DNA from: an uncultured Balneola sp.
Lineage (GTDB): Bacteria > Bacteroidota > Rhodothermia > Balneolales > Balneolaceae
DNA length: 64,000 nucleotides
NCBI GenBank assembly: GCA_902529115.1
Contig: CABZVB010000001.1
Span: forward strand, 62,001 to 126,000
Reading direction: 5' to 3'
Shown here: piece by piece, positions 1 through 9,421 of the stretch
Numbering within the stretch: the first letter of the stretch is position 1
How the letters are laid out: every line of letters starts with the position of its first letter
The notes under the pieces: generated by a model
Told to the model about the DNA's origin: nothing
Databases searched by the model: none
The model's input: the letters and a program-made list of their open reading frames with translations, nothing else
Translations under genes and position numbers: made by a program

Positions 1-42
1 ACGAATTTACTCTAGCATGTTCTATAAACACTTAGAATAAAG

Positions 43-360
43 CTATGCTACGATTATAGAAGGGTCAATTTCAGCAGCCCACGCTTTCATTCCGCCCTTA
101 ACATTGTACACATTTTCAAAACCTTCTTGCCCTAAAAATATACATGCATTAGCACTACGTGCACCAGCACGACATATTATAGCATACTCTACATCCCGAT
201 TAAGAGTATGCACTCTACTTTGAAGGTTGGATAATGGTATATGCTCGCCCCCATTATTAGATACCATATATTCAAAATCTTCTCTAACGTCAATTAACAT
301 AAAATGTTCGCTCTTGTCGATTAATTTCTCTTTTAATTGTTGAACCGTAATTTCTTTCAT
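43..360 (-). CDS. Rhodanese-like domain protein
   Basis: A 105-residue single-domain rhodanese. The fold hallmark is the active-site loop CRAGARS with the putative persulfide cysteine at residue 63, preceded by the LIDVRE motif (residues 22-27) and followed by GGMKAW near the C-terminus, which is normal in this family. Such stand-alone cytoplasmic rhodaneses carry or transfer sulfane sulfur, but the partner cannot be told from sequence. No signal peptide is visible. It follows lptB with a 69-bp gap on the same strand, so it may be the last gene of the miaA-purS-clpS-purQ-lptB run. Family is sure; substrate is unknown. Confidence 0.9.
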   Translation of the reverse strand: MKEITVQQLKEKLIDKSEHFMLIDVREDFEYMVSNNGGEHIPLSNLQSRVHTLNRDVEYAIICRAGARSANACIFLGQEGFENVYNVKGGMKAWAAEIDPSIIVA

Positions 361-429
361 ATAATTATTTTTATTAATGAGATTAATTATAAAAATTTTA
401 TAAGCCTGCTAAATATACCAGCTGTTATA

Positions 430-1221
430 TCACGTTTTAACATAACGTCCCAAGGTAAATGTCTCCCCTAAGTATAATTTTCTGGCTTTTTCATCATTTG
501 CTAGCATGCCGGCAGAGCCTTCCATTATAATTTTACCCTCAAACATAAGATAGGCACGATCTGTAATTGCCAGAGTTTCGTGAACATTATGATCAGTAAT
601 TAGTATACCAATGTTCTGAGATTTTAACGTGGAGACTATCTGTTGAATATCTTCAACAGCTATTGGGTCAACACCTGCAAAGGGTTCGTCCAACAAAATG
701 AAGTTTGGTTTAGTCACCAATGCTCTTGCTATTTCTGTTCTTCGCCGTTCACCACCAGATAACCTATACCCTTGACTATCCCTGACTTTTTGTAAAGAGA
801 ATTCTTCAATTAGTTCCTCACAACGTCGTTTAATTTCAGCCTTATCATGACCCCTGTATTGTAATACGGCGGTCAAATTTTCATAAACAGTTAAATTCCT
901 AAATACACTTGCTTCTTGCGCTAAATATCCAATCCCTTTTCGCGCTCGTCTATACATGGGTGTTTGAGTAAGACGCTCCTCATCTAAATATATTTCTCCC
1001 TCATTCGGTGTAATTAGTCCAACCATCATATAAAAGGTTGTGGTCTTACCCGCACCATTAGGACCCAATAACCCCACTATTTCTCCTTGTTCTACATGTA
1101 TAGAGACCTCATCAACTACTCTACGTTTTTTATAACGCTTGACCAGCTTTTTACCATATAAAGCGTGAGCCTTACGGGTTTCACTGCTTAATGGGGTCAT
1201 ATGTGGTGCTACTCCGCTCAT
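430..1221 (-). CDS. lptB: LPS export ABC transporter ATP-binding protein LptB
   Basis: A 263-residue ABC ATPase that powers extraction of lipopolysaccharide from the inner membrane with LptF/LptG. Walker A GPNGAGKT lies at about 53-60, the Q-loop at Q102, signature LSGGE at 154-158, Walker B ILLDEP at 175-180 and the switch histidine at H211. The phrases [15 protein letters not shown] and DEPFAGVDP are characteristic of LptB rather than of other ABC proteins. It has roughly 20 extra N-terminal residues compared with short LptB proteins. Its ATG overlaps the purQ stop by 4 nt (ATGA), implying translational coupling. lptC, lptF and lptG are not in the window. Confidence 0.93.
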   Translation of the reverse strand: MSGVAPHMTPLSSETRKAHALYGKKLVKRYKKRRVVDEVSIHVEQGEIVGLLGPNGAGKTTTFYMMVGLITPNEGEIYLDEERLTQTPMYRRARKGIGYLAQEASVFRNLTVYENLTAVLQYRGHDKAEIKRRCEELIEEFSLQKVRDSQGYRLSGGERRRTEIARALVTKPNFILLDEPFAGVDPIAVEDIQQIVSTLKSQNIGILITDHNVHETLAITDRAYLMFEGKIIMEGSAGMLANDEKARKLYLGETFTLGRYVKT

Positions 1222-1916
1222 GAAATTGCCAGCGCCTGTAAAATAGACTCGAAAATTTGCTTACCATCTTCTTTACCCAACAACTGTTCCATAGCCCGCT
1301 CAGGATGCGGCATCATGCCCAATACATTTTTTTGTTTATTCGTTACACCCGCTATATGATCAATAGAGCCATTAATATTGGCTTCTGGCGTAGCATCTCC
1401 ATGAGCGTTTACATAACGAAAAAGTACTTGATCATTGTCTTGCAGCTCTTTAATCCCGTCATTATCTATATAATAGTTCCCTTCACCATGGGAGATCGGG
1501 ATCTTAAGGAGCTGGTCTTTTTGCAAAGAAGACGTATATATACTTTGAGTGCTTTCTACTCGTATATGCACATCCTTGCATATAAATTTAAGTTTTTCAT
1601 TATGCCTCATGGCACCAGGTATTAATCCCGCTTCTAGCAATATTTGAAAACCATTGCAAATTCCCATTACCGGCCCGCCTTTTTTAACATATTCGATCAA
1701 CTCTTGCATGATAGGTGAAAAGCGAGCAATGGCTCCTGAACGAAGATAATCACCGTAGGAAAATCCACCAGGAACAATAATTATATCCAATCCGGATAAA
1801 TCTGTTTCTTTATGCCAAAGAAATTTCACGTCTACATTCATCACATATTTTAGAGCATGATATGCATCATGATCACAATTCGAACCTGGAAATACAATTA
1901 CACCAACCTTTGCCAC
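1218..1916 (-). CDS. purQ: Phosphoribosylformylglycinamidine synthase subunit PurQ
   Basis: The glutaminase subunit of the three-part FGAM synthase (PurS-PurQ-PurL) in purine biosynthesis; it supplies ammonia from glutamine. It is a class I glutamine amidotransferase with nucleophile C87 in GICNGFQ and the H204/E206 pair in MPHPERAME. At 232 residues it is the stand-alone PurQ size. It sits 18 bp downstream of clpS and two genes from purS; purL is not in the window. The 4-nt overlap with lptB suggests a shared transcript. Confidence 0.95.
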   Translation of the reverse strand: MAKVGVIVFPGSNCDHDAYHALKYVMNVDVKFLWHKETDLSGLDIIIVPGGFSYGDYLRSGAIARFSPIMQELIEYVKKGGPVMGICNGFQILLEAGLIPGAMRHNEKLKFICKDVHIRVESTQSIYTSSLQKDQLLKIPISHGEGNYYIDNDGIKELQDNDQVLFRYVNAHGDATPEANINGSIDHIAGVTNKQKNVLGMMPHPERAMEQLLGKEDGKQIFESILQALAIS

Positions 1917-1934
1917 TTTATACCTTTTTTGAAA

Positions 1935-2282
1935 TTAGCCTTTTATTTCTGTTATTAACTCAATTTCTCTTAATATATAATCGCGGTTTAAACACTCTTC
2001 AAACTCACCCTCAAAAACAATTGCTTTGCCCTCGCTATGCACTTTTAATGTTAACTGTTGGGCACGATCTCGCTCACATTTCAATGCCTTTATAAGTTGT
2101 TGAATAACTTCTTCAAAAGTGTGTACCTCATCATTATAAAGAATAAGTTTCCAAGGTGTTTGGATCGCCTCCTCAAGCTCATCTTGGGCAATGGTTTCTA
2201 AATCACCCTCATTTCTTACCTCTTTAATGGACCCTAGAGTATGAGATAGATGTAAATACATTAATTTCTCCTTGACTAACAT
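1935..2282 (-). CDS. clpS: ATP-dependent Clp protease adaptor ClpS
   Basis: The adaptor that delivers N-degron substrates to ClpA/ClpC. The core runs from about residue 42 to the end: TPWKLILYNDEVHTFEEVI contains the Asn-Asp pair that grips the N-terminal residue, and KVHSEGKA carries the conserved histidine and glycine. The first 40 residues are a loosely conserved extension, as usual for ClpS. The start overlaps the purS stop by 7 nt; an internal ATG six codons later (MYLHLS) is possible. ClpS commonly neighbours clpA, but here it lies between purS and purQ. Confidence 0.9.
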   Translation of the reverse strand: MLVKEKLMYLHLSHTLGSIKEVRNEGDLETIAQDELEEAIQTPWKLILYNDEVHTFEEVIQQLIKALKCERDRAQQLTLKVHSEGKAIVFEGEFEECLNRDYILREIELITEIKG

Positions 2283-2521
2283 TCAAACATAATATGAAAA
2301 TCTTCCATTACTTCATTAGCCAATAGTTTACTACAAGCCAATTCTACAATACCTCTTGCCTCTTCTTCATTACTAGCTTGTACATCGATTTCGATAAATT
2401 TACCAATACGAACTCCCTCAATATTGGTTAGTCCTAAATTTTCTAGGGCTTGATGAGCGGCTTTTCCTTTTGGGTCTAGAATAGATGGGCGTAAGGTTAC
2501 GCTTACTTTTGCTTTGAACAT
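2276..2521 (-). CDS. purS: Phosphoribosylformylglycinamidine synthase subunit PurS
   Basis: An 81-residue PurS, the small structural subunit that bridges PurL and PurQ in FGAM synthase. It shows the usual family features: FKAKVSVTLRPSILDPKGKAAHQALENLG at the N-terminus (first strand and helix), then VRIGKFIEID and a C-terminal ACSKLLANEVMEDF. The length is normal. It overlaps clpS by 7 nt and starts 82 bp after miaA ends, on the same strand. Confidence 0.93.
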   Translation of the reverse strand: MFKAKVSVTLRPSILDPKGKAAHQALENLGLTNIEGVRIGKFIEIDVQASNEEEARGIVELACSKLLANEVMEDFHIMFEC

Positions 2522-2603
2522 AAGTGAATAATATTAAGTGATACCTTAAGGTAGGGTTTCTCAGGTTTAGCTGCTAAATGTATACTTTAAAAAATTGCTA
2601 GTG

Positions 2604-3569
2604 TTATTGTCTTTTATTGAGTTTAAATTCAATTTCTTGTGAAATTAAATCCAATATTTCGCGCTCTGTTTGTTCTTCGGGATTAAACCATCTAATGAAT
2701 GGCCATTTTCGGAACCATGTTTCCTGCCTTTTTGCATATCTCCTAGTGTGGGTCTTTATTTTCTCAACTGCCTGATCAAGACTTAGCTCTCCATTAAGGT
2801 GTGAAATTATTTCTGAATACCCAACGGTTTTTAGGGCCTGGTTCCTTGATGAGAAACCCCTTTCTAGGAGCCGCCTCACTTCTTCAACAAATCCTTGCTC
2901 TATCATATGATCTACCCGCTTTTCAATACGTCTGTACAAGCTCGAACGAGGCCTATTAAGACCAAATACAAGGGTATCTTTAGGGCAGGTGGGGGTAGTA
3001 TTTGAATGAAAGGAACTAAACGGTTCTCCTGTTTCATAATACACATCTAGGGCTCTAATAATACGCTGAGGATTTAACCCATCCATTTTCCGTGCATAAT
3101 CTGCATCAACCCGTAAGAGTTTTTCATATAACCTCTCAATTCCCTCAATTCTAGCTTGCTCTTTTAATCGAGTGACGCGGACGGGGTTGGCTTTAGGTAT
3201 TGAATTTAGACCAATGATCAAACTACTTAAATATAACGTAGATCCACCTACATATATCAATGGCCTGTTTGGATAATTATGGCAATGTTTAGTATACCAC
3301 TGTTGAACACGCTTTAAAAAAGTAACCGGTGAATCCAACTCATCCGGATCTAAAATATCTATGTTAAAATGGGGGATCTGTTTGCGTTGTTCTACACTTG
3401 CCTTAGCCGTTCCAATATTCAAATAACGATACGACTGCCGGGCGTCAACCGAAACTATACTTGTATTGAATTTTTTTGCTAAGCCAATGGATAGACTGGT
3501 TTTACCTACTGCAGTAGGTCCTAAAAGAACAATTTTGCGAATCGAACTCATTATCATTATTAATCCCAT
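2604..3569 (-). CDS. miaA: tRNA dimethylallyltransferase MiaA
   Basis: Transfers a dimethylallyl group to the N6 of A37 in tRNAs reading UNN codons. The P-loop GPTAVGKT is at residues 17-24, the substrate-binding DARQSYRYLNIGTAK follows at 42-56, and GGSTLYLSSLI near 108-118 matches the family. The variant DARQ..Y instead of DSMQ..Y is common in Bacteroidota relatives. The ATG used here overlaps the stop of the upstream porV-like gene by 10 nt; in-frame ATGs at 3557 and 3551 are equally possible starts. About 320 residues is a normal length. Confidence 0.94.
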   Translation of the reverse strand: MGLIMIMSSIRKIVLLGPTAVGKTSLSIGLAKKFNTSIVSVDARQSYRYLNIGTAKASVEQRKQIPHFNIDILDPDELDSPVTFLKRVQQWYTKHCHNYPNRPLIYVGGSTLYLSSLIIGLNSIPKANPVRVTRLKEQARIEGIERLYEKLLRVDADYARKMDGLNPQRIIRALDVYYETGEPFSSFHSNTTPTCPKDTLVFGLNRPRSSLYRRIEKRVDHMIEQGFVEEVRRLLERGFSSRNQALKTVGYSEIISHLNGELSLDQAVEKIKTHTRRYAKRQETWFRKWPFIRWFNPEEQTEREILDLISQEIEFKLNKRQ

Positions 3570-4663
3570 ACTAGACGTACTGAGACGCGATGCGTACTGC
3601 CCAGCTCTGCTCCGCTACCTGCAAAACCCATAAATCCATAATCAATAGCAAATTTGTAAACTTCTACTCCCATCCCAAAAGTAGGGCGCATCGTCAAGCC
3701 CGAAAGGGGGTCTTGATATAAATCCGTAAGACCCATACGTAGCGATAGATGTTCCCTAAACACCCCTTCCACACCAAGGCATGGCTCTAAGCTCCATGAA
3801 CCGAGGTTCAGGTAATAAGCCTCTCTTCCCTCAAACATACTTAATACATCAAATGAAGCATTAACTGTCCACTCTTTGTATAGAAAACTTCGCGCTATAC
3901 CTATTCTTAAAGATGGGCGTACATATTCATCGGATCCCCCTGGGGTCTGATCTCCGAACACTTCTTCATACCCATCGAATTGATCTTGGTTGACCGTCCA
4001 TACCTTCCGTAATGTGGTGGCATCGATCCACTGAATGCCCCAAAACCATTCTTTCCAACGGCCTTGCGCTCCCAAGTCTAAACTGTACCCCCATGCGTTT
4101 GCAAAAGGACCTAATTTTTGTCGTATAAATTTTAGAGAACCACCATAATAAATTGGTAAATCGCCCGGTGCTTGTCCAGATGCATAGGATAAATACCACG
4201 CCATATCAGTAGCGCTGAAACGAGTGATGTATTGTTCAACGTTGGCTTTAGGCCCACCAGTATCCCCTCTATTTGGATCCCAAGCGTCTAATGTATTAGC
4301 AATATTGTCGACCCCTTGTCGAAAAAAAGTAAGGGCCAGCACACCTCGATCCTGGGACAAAGGTAGTGCCAAGGATCCATAATCATAGCCCACTATCCCT
4401 CCAAAGCGTTCAGAATGCATATACATAATTTGTACGTCCTCTACTGATCGCAAGCCCGCAGGATTCCAGTATGCTGCACTTACCCCCTGGCTAATAGCCA
4501 CTTGTGCCCCACCCATACTCAACGCTTTCGCCCCCGCACCTACTCGCAGAAATTCGCTTCCATATTTCGCATGAAGAGATTGAGACAGGGTCTGCTCTGG
4601 AGCGCAAAACAGAAGCAAAACGACAAAAAGCCAGCGTCTACTATACAATCTTGATGTATACAA
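3560..4663 (-). CDS. PorV/PorQ family outer-membrane beta-barrel protein
   Basis: A 367-residue exported protein with an N-terminal signal (basic start, then LFVVLLLFCAPEQTLSQ, cleavage near residue 28). The mature start EFLRVGAGAKALSMGGAQVAIS followed by AAYWNPAGL is the hallmark of PorV/PorQ/UPF0164 FadL-like barrels. It ends in an aromatic-rich strand (VSVRLVWD) as expected for a barrel. PorV serves as a shuttle and attachment protein of the type IX secretion system, and a T9SS cargo gene is present at 60-63 kb. Whether this copy is the true PorV or a paralogue cannot be decided here. It overlaps miaA by 10 nt. Confidence 0.8.
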   Translation of the reverse strand: MYTSRLYSRRWLFVVLLLFCAPEQTLSQSLHAKYGSEFLRVGAGAKALSMGGAQVAISQGVSAAYWNPAGLRSVEDVQIMYMHSERFGGIVGYDYGSLALPLSQDRGVLALTFFRQGVDNIANTLDAWDPNRGDTGGPKANVEQYITRFSATDMAWYLSYASGQAPGDLPIYYGGSLKFIRQKLGPFANAWGYSLDLGAQGRWKEWFWGIQWIDATTLRKVWTVNQDQFDGYEEVFGDQTPGGSDEYVRPSLRIGIARSFLYKEWTVNASFDVLSMFEGREAYYLNLGSWSLEPCLGVEGVFREHLSLRMGLTDLYQDPLSGLTMRPTFGMGVEVYKFAIDYGFMGFAGSGAELGSTHRVSVRLVWD

Positions 4664-4846
4664 AATGATGTGATTTATTATTTTTATACCTACCCATTAA
4701 AGATATAAAATGCTCAAAAGTGAATTCGTAAAAATGCATGGTAATTTGTTGCAGAGAGTACCGTATTTTCTTAGTATAAGCACATATGTTGGAAAGGGCA
4801 ATCCAACCGTTAAACCGTCGAACAAACCCCTATAATTCAACAATCT

Positions 4847-5962
4847 ATGAAATTTTCTGTATCCAGTAACGAACTCAACAAAGGCCTCTCCACAGTAATT
4901 GGTGCCGTACCAAATAAAGCAACCTTGCCTATTTTAGAAACAATCTTATTTAAAAGTGAAGAGAGTAGTATAAAATTAAGTGCCACAGATTTAGAAATCT
5001 CTATTATGCAACGTGTAGAAGCGGATATTGAAGAACCCGGTTCTATCGCGATACCAGCAAGACGACTTCTTGAAACTCTTCGTCAACTCCCCAATATAAC
5101 GGTCTTTTTTGAAGTAGACGGCCAAAACAATATTTCATTTAAAACTGATAAAGGGACCTATAAACTAGCGGGTGATAATGCCGATGACTTCCCTGAAGTA
5201 CCTGACTTAATGGAGGGAACTACCATTGATGTCCATACAAAAGTTGTTCAACAAGCCATTGCTAAAACACTTTTTGCTGTATCCAACGATGACTTACGAC
5301 CCGCGATGATGGGTGTCAACTTTCAGGTTGGACTTAATTCAACTCAATTTGTTTCAACCGATGGGCATCGATTAGTTAAATATAGCACCACTGAAATGAC
5401 TACCATAAAAGAACAATCCTTTATTGTTCCTGATAAAGCACTAGCATTAATCCAAAAGAGTATTTCCGATGAGTTAACTGCCATACAAGTAAATCTAGAT
5501 CATGTAAGTTTTAAATGCGGCTCTACCCAATTAATAACGCGTTTAATCAACGAACAATATCCTAATTACGAATCAGTAATCCCCCGAGACAATGATAAGT
5601 TTTTGTCTATTAGTAAAGACCAAATGTTATCGACTGTTAAACGGGTTTCTATATTTTCAAGTAGTACCACCCGACAAATTCGTCTAAAACTAGATACAGA
5701 TAAATTGACTATTCGTGCCGAAGATTTAGACATGAGTAGTGAGGCCAAAGAAACCATTGATTGTGATTACAGTGACGAATCCATGGAGATTGGTTTTAAT
5801 GCCAAATACTTATCCGATGTACTACAAAATATCGATGGAGATGAAGTAAGCTTTGAATTTTCATCTCCAAATAAGGCAGGAATTGTAAAACCTACACAAA
5901 GTGACAAAAGCGAAGAGATGTTAATGTTGGTTATGCCGGTTATGTTAAATAGCTATAGCTAA
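4847..5962 (+). CDS. dnaN: DNA polymerase III beta sliding clamp
   Basis: The processivity clamp of the replicative polymerase; 371 residues, normal for DnaN. The N-terminus MKFSVSSNELNKGLSTVIGAVPNKATLPILETI is typical, as are the middle segment TDGHRLVKY and the C-terminal end with PVMLN. Three clamp domains of about 120 residues are recognisable. It is not next to dnaA. It starts 183 bp from the divergent porV-like gene; that gap has no DnaA-box cluster. A SAM hydrolase gene follows 35 bp downstream. Confidence 0.96.
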   Translation: MKFSVSSNELNKGLSTVIGAVPNKATLPILETILFKSEESSIKLSATDLEISIMQRVEADIEEPGSIAIPARRLLETLRQLPNITVFFEVDGQNNISFKTDKGTYKLAGDNADDFPEVPDLMEGTTIDVHTKVVQQAIAKTLFAVSNDDLRPAMMGVNFQVGLNSTQFVSTDGHRLVKYSTTEMTTIKEQSFIVPDKALALIQKSISDELTAIQVNLDHVSFKCGSTQLITRLINEQYPNYESVIPRDNDKFLSISKDQMLSTVKRVSIFSSSTTRQIRLKLDTDKLTIRAEDLDMSSEAKETIDCDYSDESMEIGFNAKYLSDVLQNIDGDEVSFEFSSPNKAGIVKPTQSDKSEEMLMLVMPVMLNSYS

Positions 5963-5997
5963 CGCTTCCATGAACCCTTATCGCTCCTAGTACATCT

Positions 5998-6786
5998 ATG
6001 GGCAAAATAATTACCCTAACAACTGATTTCGGGCTTCAAGACCACTATGTAAGCGCCATGAAAGCTGTCATGCTTGGTATTGCTCCTAATGCACAGCTTG
6101 TTGACATATCTCACGAAATACCGCCACAGGATATTATGGCAGGTGCATGGGTTATCCGGAATACAGCCTTTCTATTTCCAAAAAATAGCATTCATTTGGT
6201 AGTAGTTGACCCCGGAGTTGGAACCGATAGAAATCCCATTGCTCTGGAAGTAAATAACCAAGTATTTGTAGGCCCAGATAACGGGATTTTTTCGCTTTTT
6301 TTTGAGGAATTCACCTACAAAGCTTACAAATTAAATAACCCAAACTACTGGAGAGGTATTCGCTCAAGAACCTTTCATGGCCGCGATTTATTTTCGCCAA
6401 TTGCGGCTCATTTAGCTAAGGGTGTGCGTTTAGAAGAGCTTGGAGACCCTATTAGTGATTTAGTTAGTTACCACTGGGCAGTACCCATAGGTGATAAAGA
6501 TGGTTTACAGGGATGGGTAATTCACATAGATCGTTTTGGGAACCTAATTACTAACATATCTGAAGAGTTAATAGAAAATACCATTGGGCGTAGAAAAGTG
6601 CGTATATATGTTGGAAACACCATGATTGACCATTTGGTAAATACCTTTGAGGATGTCGCTCCAGGTGAACCCGCTGCATTTGTTGGTAGCTCCGGAATGA
6701 TGGAAATAGGCATAAATCGAGGGAATGCCGCCGAAATGTTAAGTGTAGATAAAGGAACACAAATTTCACTAGTCCTACAAAAATAA
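5998..6786 (+). CDS. S-adenosyl-L-methionine hydrolase (DUF62 family)
   Basis: A 262-residue protein of the SAM hydroxide adenosyltransferase family, which splits SAM with water into adenosine and methionine. Diagnostic motifs are LTTDFG..D.YV (7-18), VDISHEIPPQDI, VVDPGVGTDRNPIA, VGPDNGIF, TFHGRDLFSP and IDRFGNLITNI. The family is related to fluorinase/chlorinase, but the usual bacterial members are hydrolases. It is 35 bp after dnaN and probably cotranscribed. Confidence 0.88.
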   Translation: MGKIITLTTDFGLQDHYVSAMKAVMLGIAPNAQLVDISHEIPPQDIMAGAWVIRNTAFLFPKNSIHLVVVDPGVGTDRNPIALEVNNQVFVGPDNGIFSLFFEEFTYKAYKLNNPNYWRGIRSRTFHGRDLFSPIAAHLAKGVRLEELGDPISDLVSYHWAVPIGDKDGLQGWVIHIDRFGNLITNISEELIENTIGRRKVRIYVGNTMIDHLVNTFEDVAPGEPAAFVGSSGMMEIGINRGNAAEMLSVDKGTQISLVLQK

Positions 6787-6941
6787 CGGTCTGTCCCCTT
6801 AATATATTTTATTTAAAGACTGACTATCCTACTCAAACAGTATAGTATTCGCAACGTTAACCGCTAGAGCTAGTATACCTATTATGTGATGATATTTATG
6901 ATTTAATAAATAAATTAAATTTCAATTTTCAACTAAATGCT

Positions 6942-7742
6942 ATGTCATTAGAACTTCGTGCTCCGCACAATGAACGGCTTTCTTTAGAACTTCCGGTAGA
7001 GACAGCGCAACTAGGGACCCCATTTAATGGTTCTATTTGTGCCGCGGATGGGCGGACCTTTTTTATTGAGCATAACATTATACGGCTAGCCGAAAATAGA
7101 CAATCCTTTGATACGCTTGCTCAACGTTCAAATCATATTTCCATAACAGCACAATTATATGAGGCTCTATGGAGAAGACACTCTATAAGTCTACTAAGTG
7201 GTGAATCTTTTAGCTTAAATGAGGAAAAAAAACTGCTCCTAGATTGGACAGGGCCTATAAGCGGAGAAACCATTTTAGATGTAGGTTGCTCCACTGCCTT
7301 CTATGCAAGAAACTTACAAGGTTATGAACCCGAGACACAGACAGTAGCACTAGACCTTTCCTTTCCGATGCTTCAAAAAGCTCGTGAAAAAGCCGTCACC
7401 GAAAAAATTGACTTATTTTTGATACAAGCTAACGCCCAGCAAATTCCTTTTTTTAATGATACTTTCGATATAGTTGCTATGGGAGGGACCTTAAACGAAG
7501 TATCCAATACAATTCAGGTACTTACTGAAATACGAAGAGTATTGCGATCCAATGGGCGTTTTTTCATTATGTATTTGTTGAAAAGTACCCAATGGTTAGG
7601 ACGTGTAGCACAAGAGTCTAGTTCACTAGCTGGTTTGCATTTCTGGACTTATAAAGAATCTAAAAAGTTGTTTGAAAGGGCTGGTTTTACTGTAGATAGA
7701 ATAGAAACAAAAGGTATTGTAGCATTTGCCTTGCTAAGTTAA
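6942..7742 (+). CDS. Class I SAM-dependent methyltransferase
   Basis: A 266-residue methyltransferase with a Rossmann core in its C-terminal two thirds: motif I ILDVGCSTAFYARNL (about 111-125), acidic motif II VALDLSFPML, then PFFNDTFDIVAMGGTLNEVSN and LTEIRRVLRSNGRFFI (Methyltransf_11 style). The N-terminal 50 residues (FNGSICAADGRTFFIEHNIIRLAEN) resemble a Trm112-type domain that has lost its zinc cysteines. Substrate unknown. It is 155 bp after the SAM hydrolase and convergent with argS. Confidence 0.8.
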   Translation: MSLELRAPHNERLSLELPVETAQLGTPFNGSICAADGRTFFIEHNIIRLAENRQSFDTLAQRSNHISITAQLYEALWRRHSISLLSGESFSLNEEKKLLLDWTGPISGETILDVGCSTAFYARNLQGYEPETQTVALDLSFPMLQKAREKAVTEKIDLFLIQANAQQIPFFNDTFDIVAMGGTLNEVSNTIQVLTEIRRVLRSNGRFFIMYLLKSTQWLGRVAQESSSLAGLHFWTYKESKKLFERAGFTVDRIETKGIVAFALLS

Positions 7743-7783
7743 ACGCCAAGCCAAAGTTATAGGTCCAACTCGCAAAGAAAGAC

Positions 7784-9421
7784 TCACATTTGTTCGGGCG
7801 CTTGGATACCTAAGATGCCTAAACCATTGTATAAAACCCTAGCCGTTTGCCTGGCTAAAAGCACTCGGGCTTGAGCATAATCACGTTCAACGCCCATGAT
7901 TCTACAATCATGATAAAATGAGGTGAAATCGGTTGCTACTTCGTTCAAATAATTGATTAAACGGTGAGGCTCAAAAGCATTGGCAGCACCTTCAATCGCT
8001 TTGGGCAGCTTAAAAAGTGTTTTTATTAAGGCTAGCTCCGAAGTATGGACCAATGGCTTTAGCTGGTCAAGAGTAGGGGTTTTTGGAGGGGTGCCATATT
8101 CTTCTTCCGCTTTGCGTAAAATACTATGGATACGTGCATGTGCATACTGAAGATAAAATACTGGGTTCTTCTCACCAGCCTCTTTAGCTTGCCCTATGTC
8201 AAATTCCAAATGAGTATTCGGAGACCTCATTAAGAAGAAAAAGCGGGTAACATCCGGTCCTACCTCGTCCATTAATTCGTCTAAGGTCACAAAATTAGAC
8301 TTTCGAGTACTCATTTTAAAAGGTTGGCCATCTTTGACTAAAGTCACAAATTGATAAACTATAACCCGTATTCGTTTTTCATCATAACCCAACGATTGTA
8401 ATGCAGATAATATATCTGGATACGTTGCGATATGATCTGCGCCAAAGACATCTATGCATTCATCATAGCCTCTATTTAATTTGTTGACATGATAGGCAAT
8501 ATCAGGTAGACGGTATGTTGGCTCACCGGTACTTTTCACCAAAACTGTATCTTTTTCTTTGCCAAAATCTGTCGTTTTAAACCATGTTGCTCCGTCTGCT
8601 TCGTAGACCAATTCCTTTTCTTTTAGAGCTGTAAGGACTTCCTCTATCTCTCCATTCTCATACAAATTAAATTCGTTAAAAAAATTGTCCATATGGATAT
8701 TCATACGCTCCAAAGTGTGGCTTATATCAATAAATATAGCTTCTTGAGCTACTTTTTTGAATGATTCCCAATCTTTTCTTTTCCACTCATCACCGTAATC
8801 TTCAACTAATCCTTTGGCAATATCAATAATGTAAGCTCCCTCATACCCTCCCTCTGGTAGTTCAACAGTTTGTCCTAATAACTGTTGGTATCGGATTTGT
8901 ACACTTTGGCCTAATACCCTCATTTGACGTCCTGCATCATTGAAATAGTACTCCCGATCAACAGACGCTCCAGTCCATTCCATTAAGCGAGCGATGGTGT
9001 CCCCTAATACCGCATTTCTTCCATGACCCACAGTTAAAGGTCCAGTGGGGTTCGCACTAACAAATTCTATTTGAACCCGTTGACCTTTTTTAGATTCAGT
9101 TTTACCAAAATTTAGACCCTCTTCAATTATCGCCCTTAATTTTTGATAGACATACTCCTTTGCAAACCGAAAATTTATGAAGCCAGGCCCTGCGATTTCT
9201 ATGGCTTCCAACACCTGTGGGTCTAATGGAATATCATTTAACAGTTGCTGCGCAATAGCACGAGGGTTTTGGCGCAACGGCTTTGCTAAAAGCATGGCAA
9301 CATTGGTAGAGACATCGCCGTGTTCGGCAATTTTAGGAGATTCTAATTGAATCTCTGGCATCTCAGGAATATCAAGTTCTGATAAGGCTTTATAGAGTAA
9401 ATTATAGATATAACTATTCAT
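7784..9421 (-). CDS. argS: Arginyl-tRNA synthetase
   Basis: Charges tRNA-Arg. A 545-residue class I synthetase: N-terminal tRNA-binding domain (1-85), HIGH-type motif in ANPTGPLTVGHGR (123-135), KMSK-type motif as KMSTRK (369-374), and a C-terminal DALR anticodon-binding domain starting around 430 and ending in ARVLYNGLGILGI. The length is normal. It is convergent with the methyltransferase gene (41-bp gap) and has 313 bp of non-genic or weakly genic DNA upstream. Confidence 0.96.
   Translation of the reverse strand: MNSYIYNLLYKALSELDIPEMPEIQLESPKIAEHGDVSTNVAMLLAKPLRQNPRAIAQQLLNDIPLDPQVLEAIEIAGPGFINFRFAKEYVYQKLRAIIEEGLNFGKTESKKGQRVQIEFVSANPTGPLTVGHGRNAVLGDTIARLMEWTGASVDREYYFNDAGRQMRVLGQSVQIRYQQLLGQTVELPEGGYEGAYIIDIAKGLVEDYGDEWKRKDWESFKKVAQEAIFIDISHTLERMNIHMDNFFNEFNLYENGEIEEVLTALKEKELVYEADGATWFKTTDFGKEKDTVLVKSTGEPTYRLPDIAYHVNKLNRGYDECIDVFGADHIATYPDILSALQSLGYDEKRIRVIVYQFVTLVKDGQPFKMSTRKSNFVTLDELMDEVGPDVTRFFFLMRSPNTHLEFDIGQAKEAGEKNPVFYLQYAHARIHSILRKAEEEYGTPPKTPTLDQLKPLVHTSELALIKTLFKLPKAIEGAANAFEPHRLINYLNEVATDFTSFYHDCRIMGVERDYAQARVLLARQTARVLYNGLGILGIQAPEQM

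Noticed and set aside
1257-1625. 122-codon + strand ORF
   Set aside because: Antisense shadow of purQ, with no family features.
4664-4846. Region upstream of dnaN as replication origin
   Set aside because: No DnaA-box cluster or AT-rich unwinding segment; the purM-dtd gap is far better.
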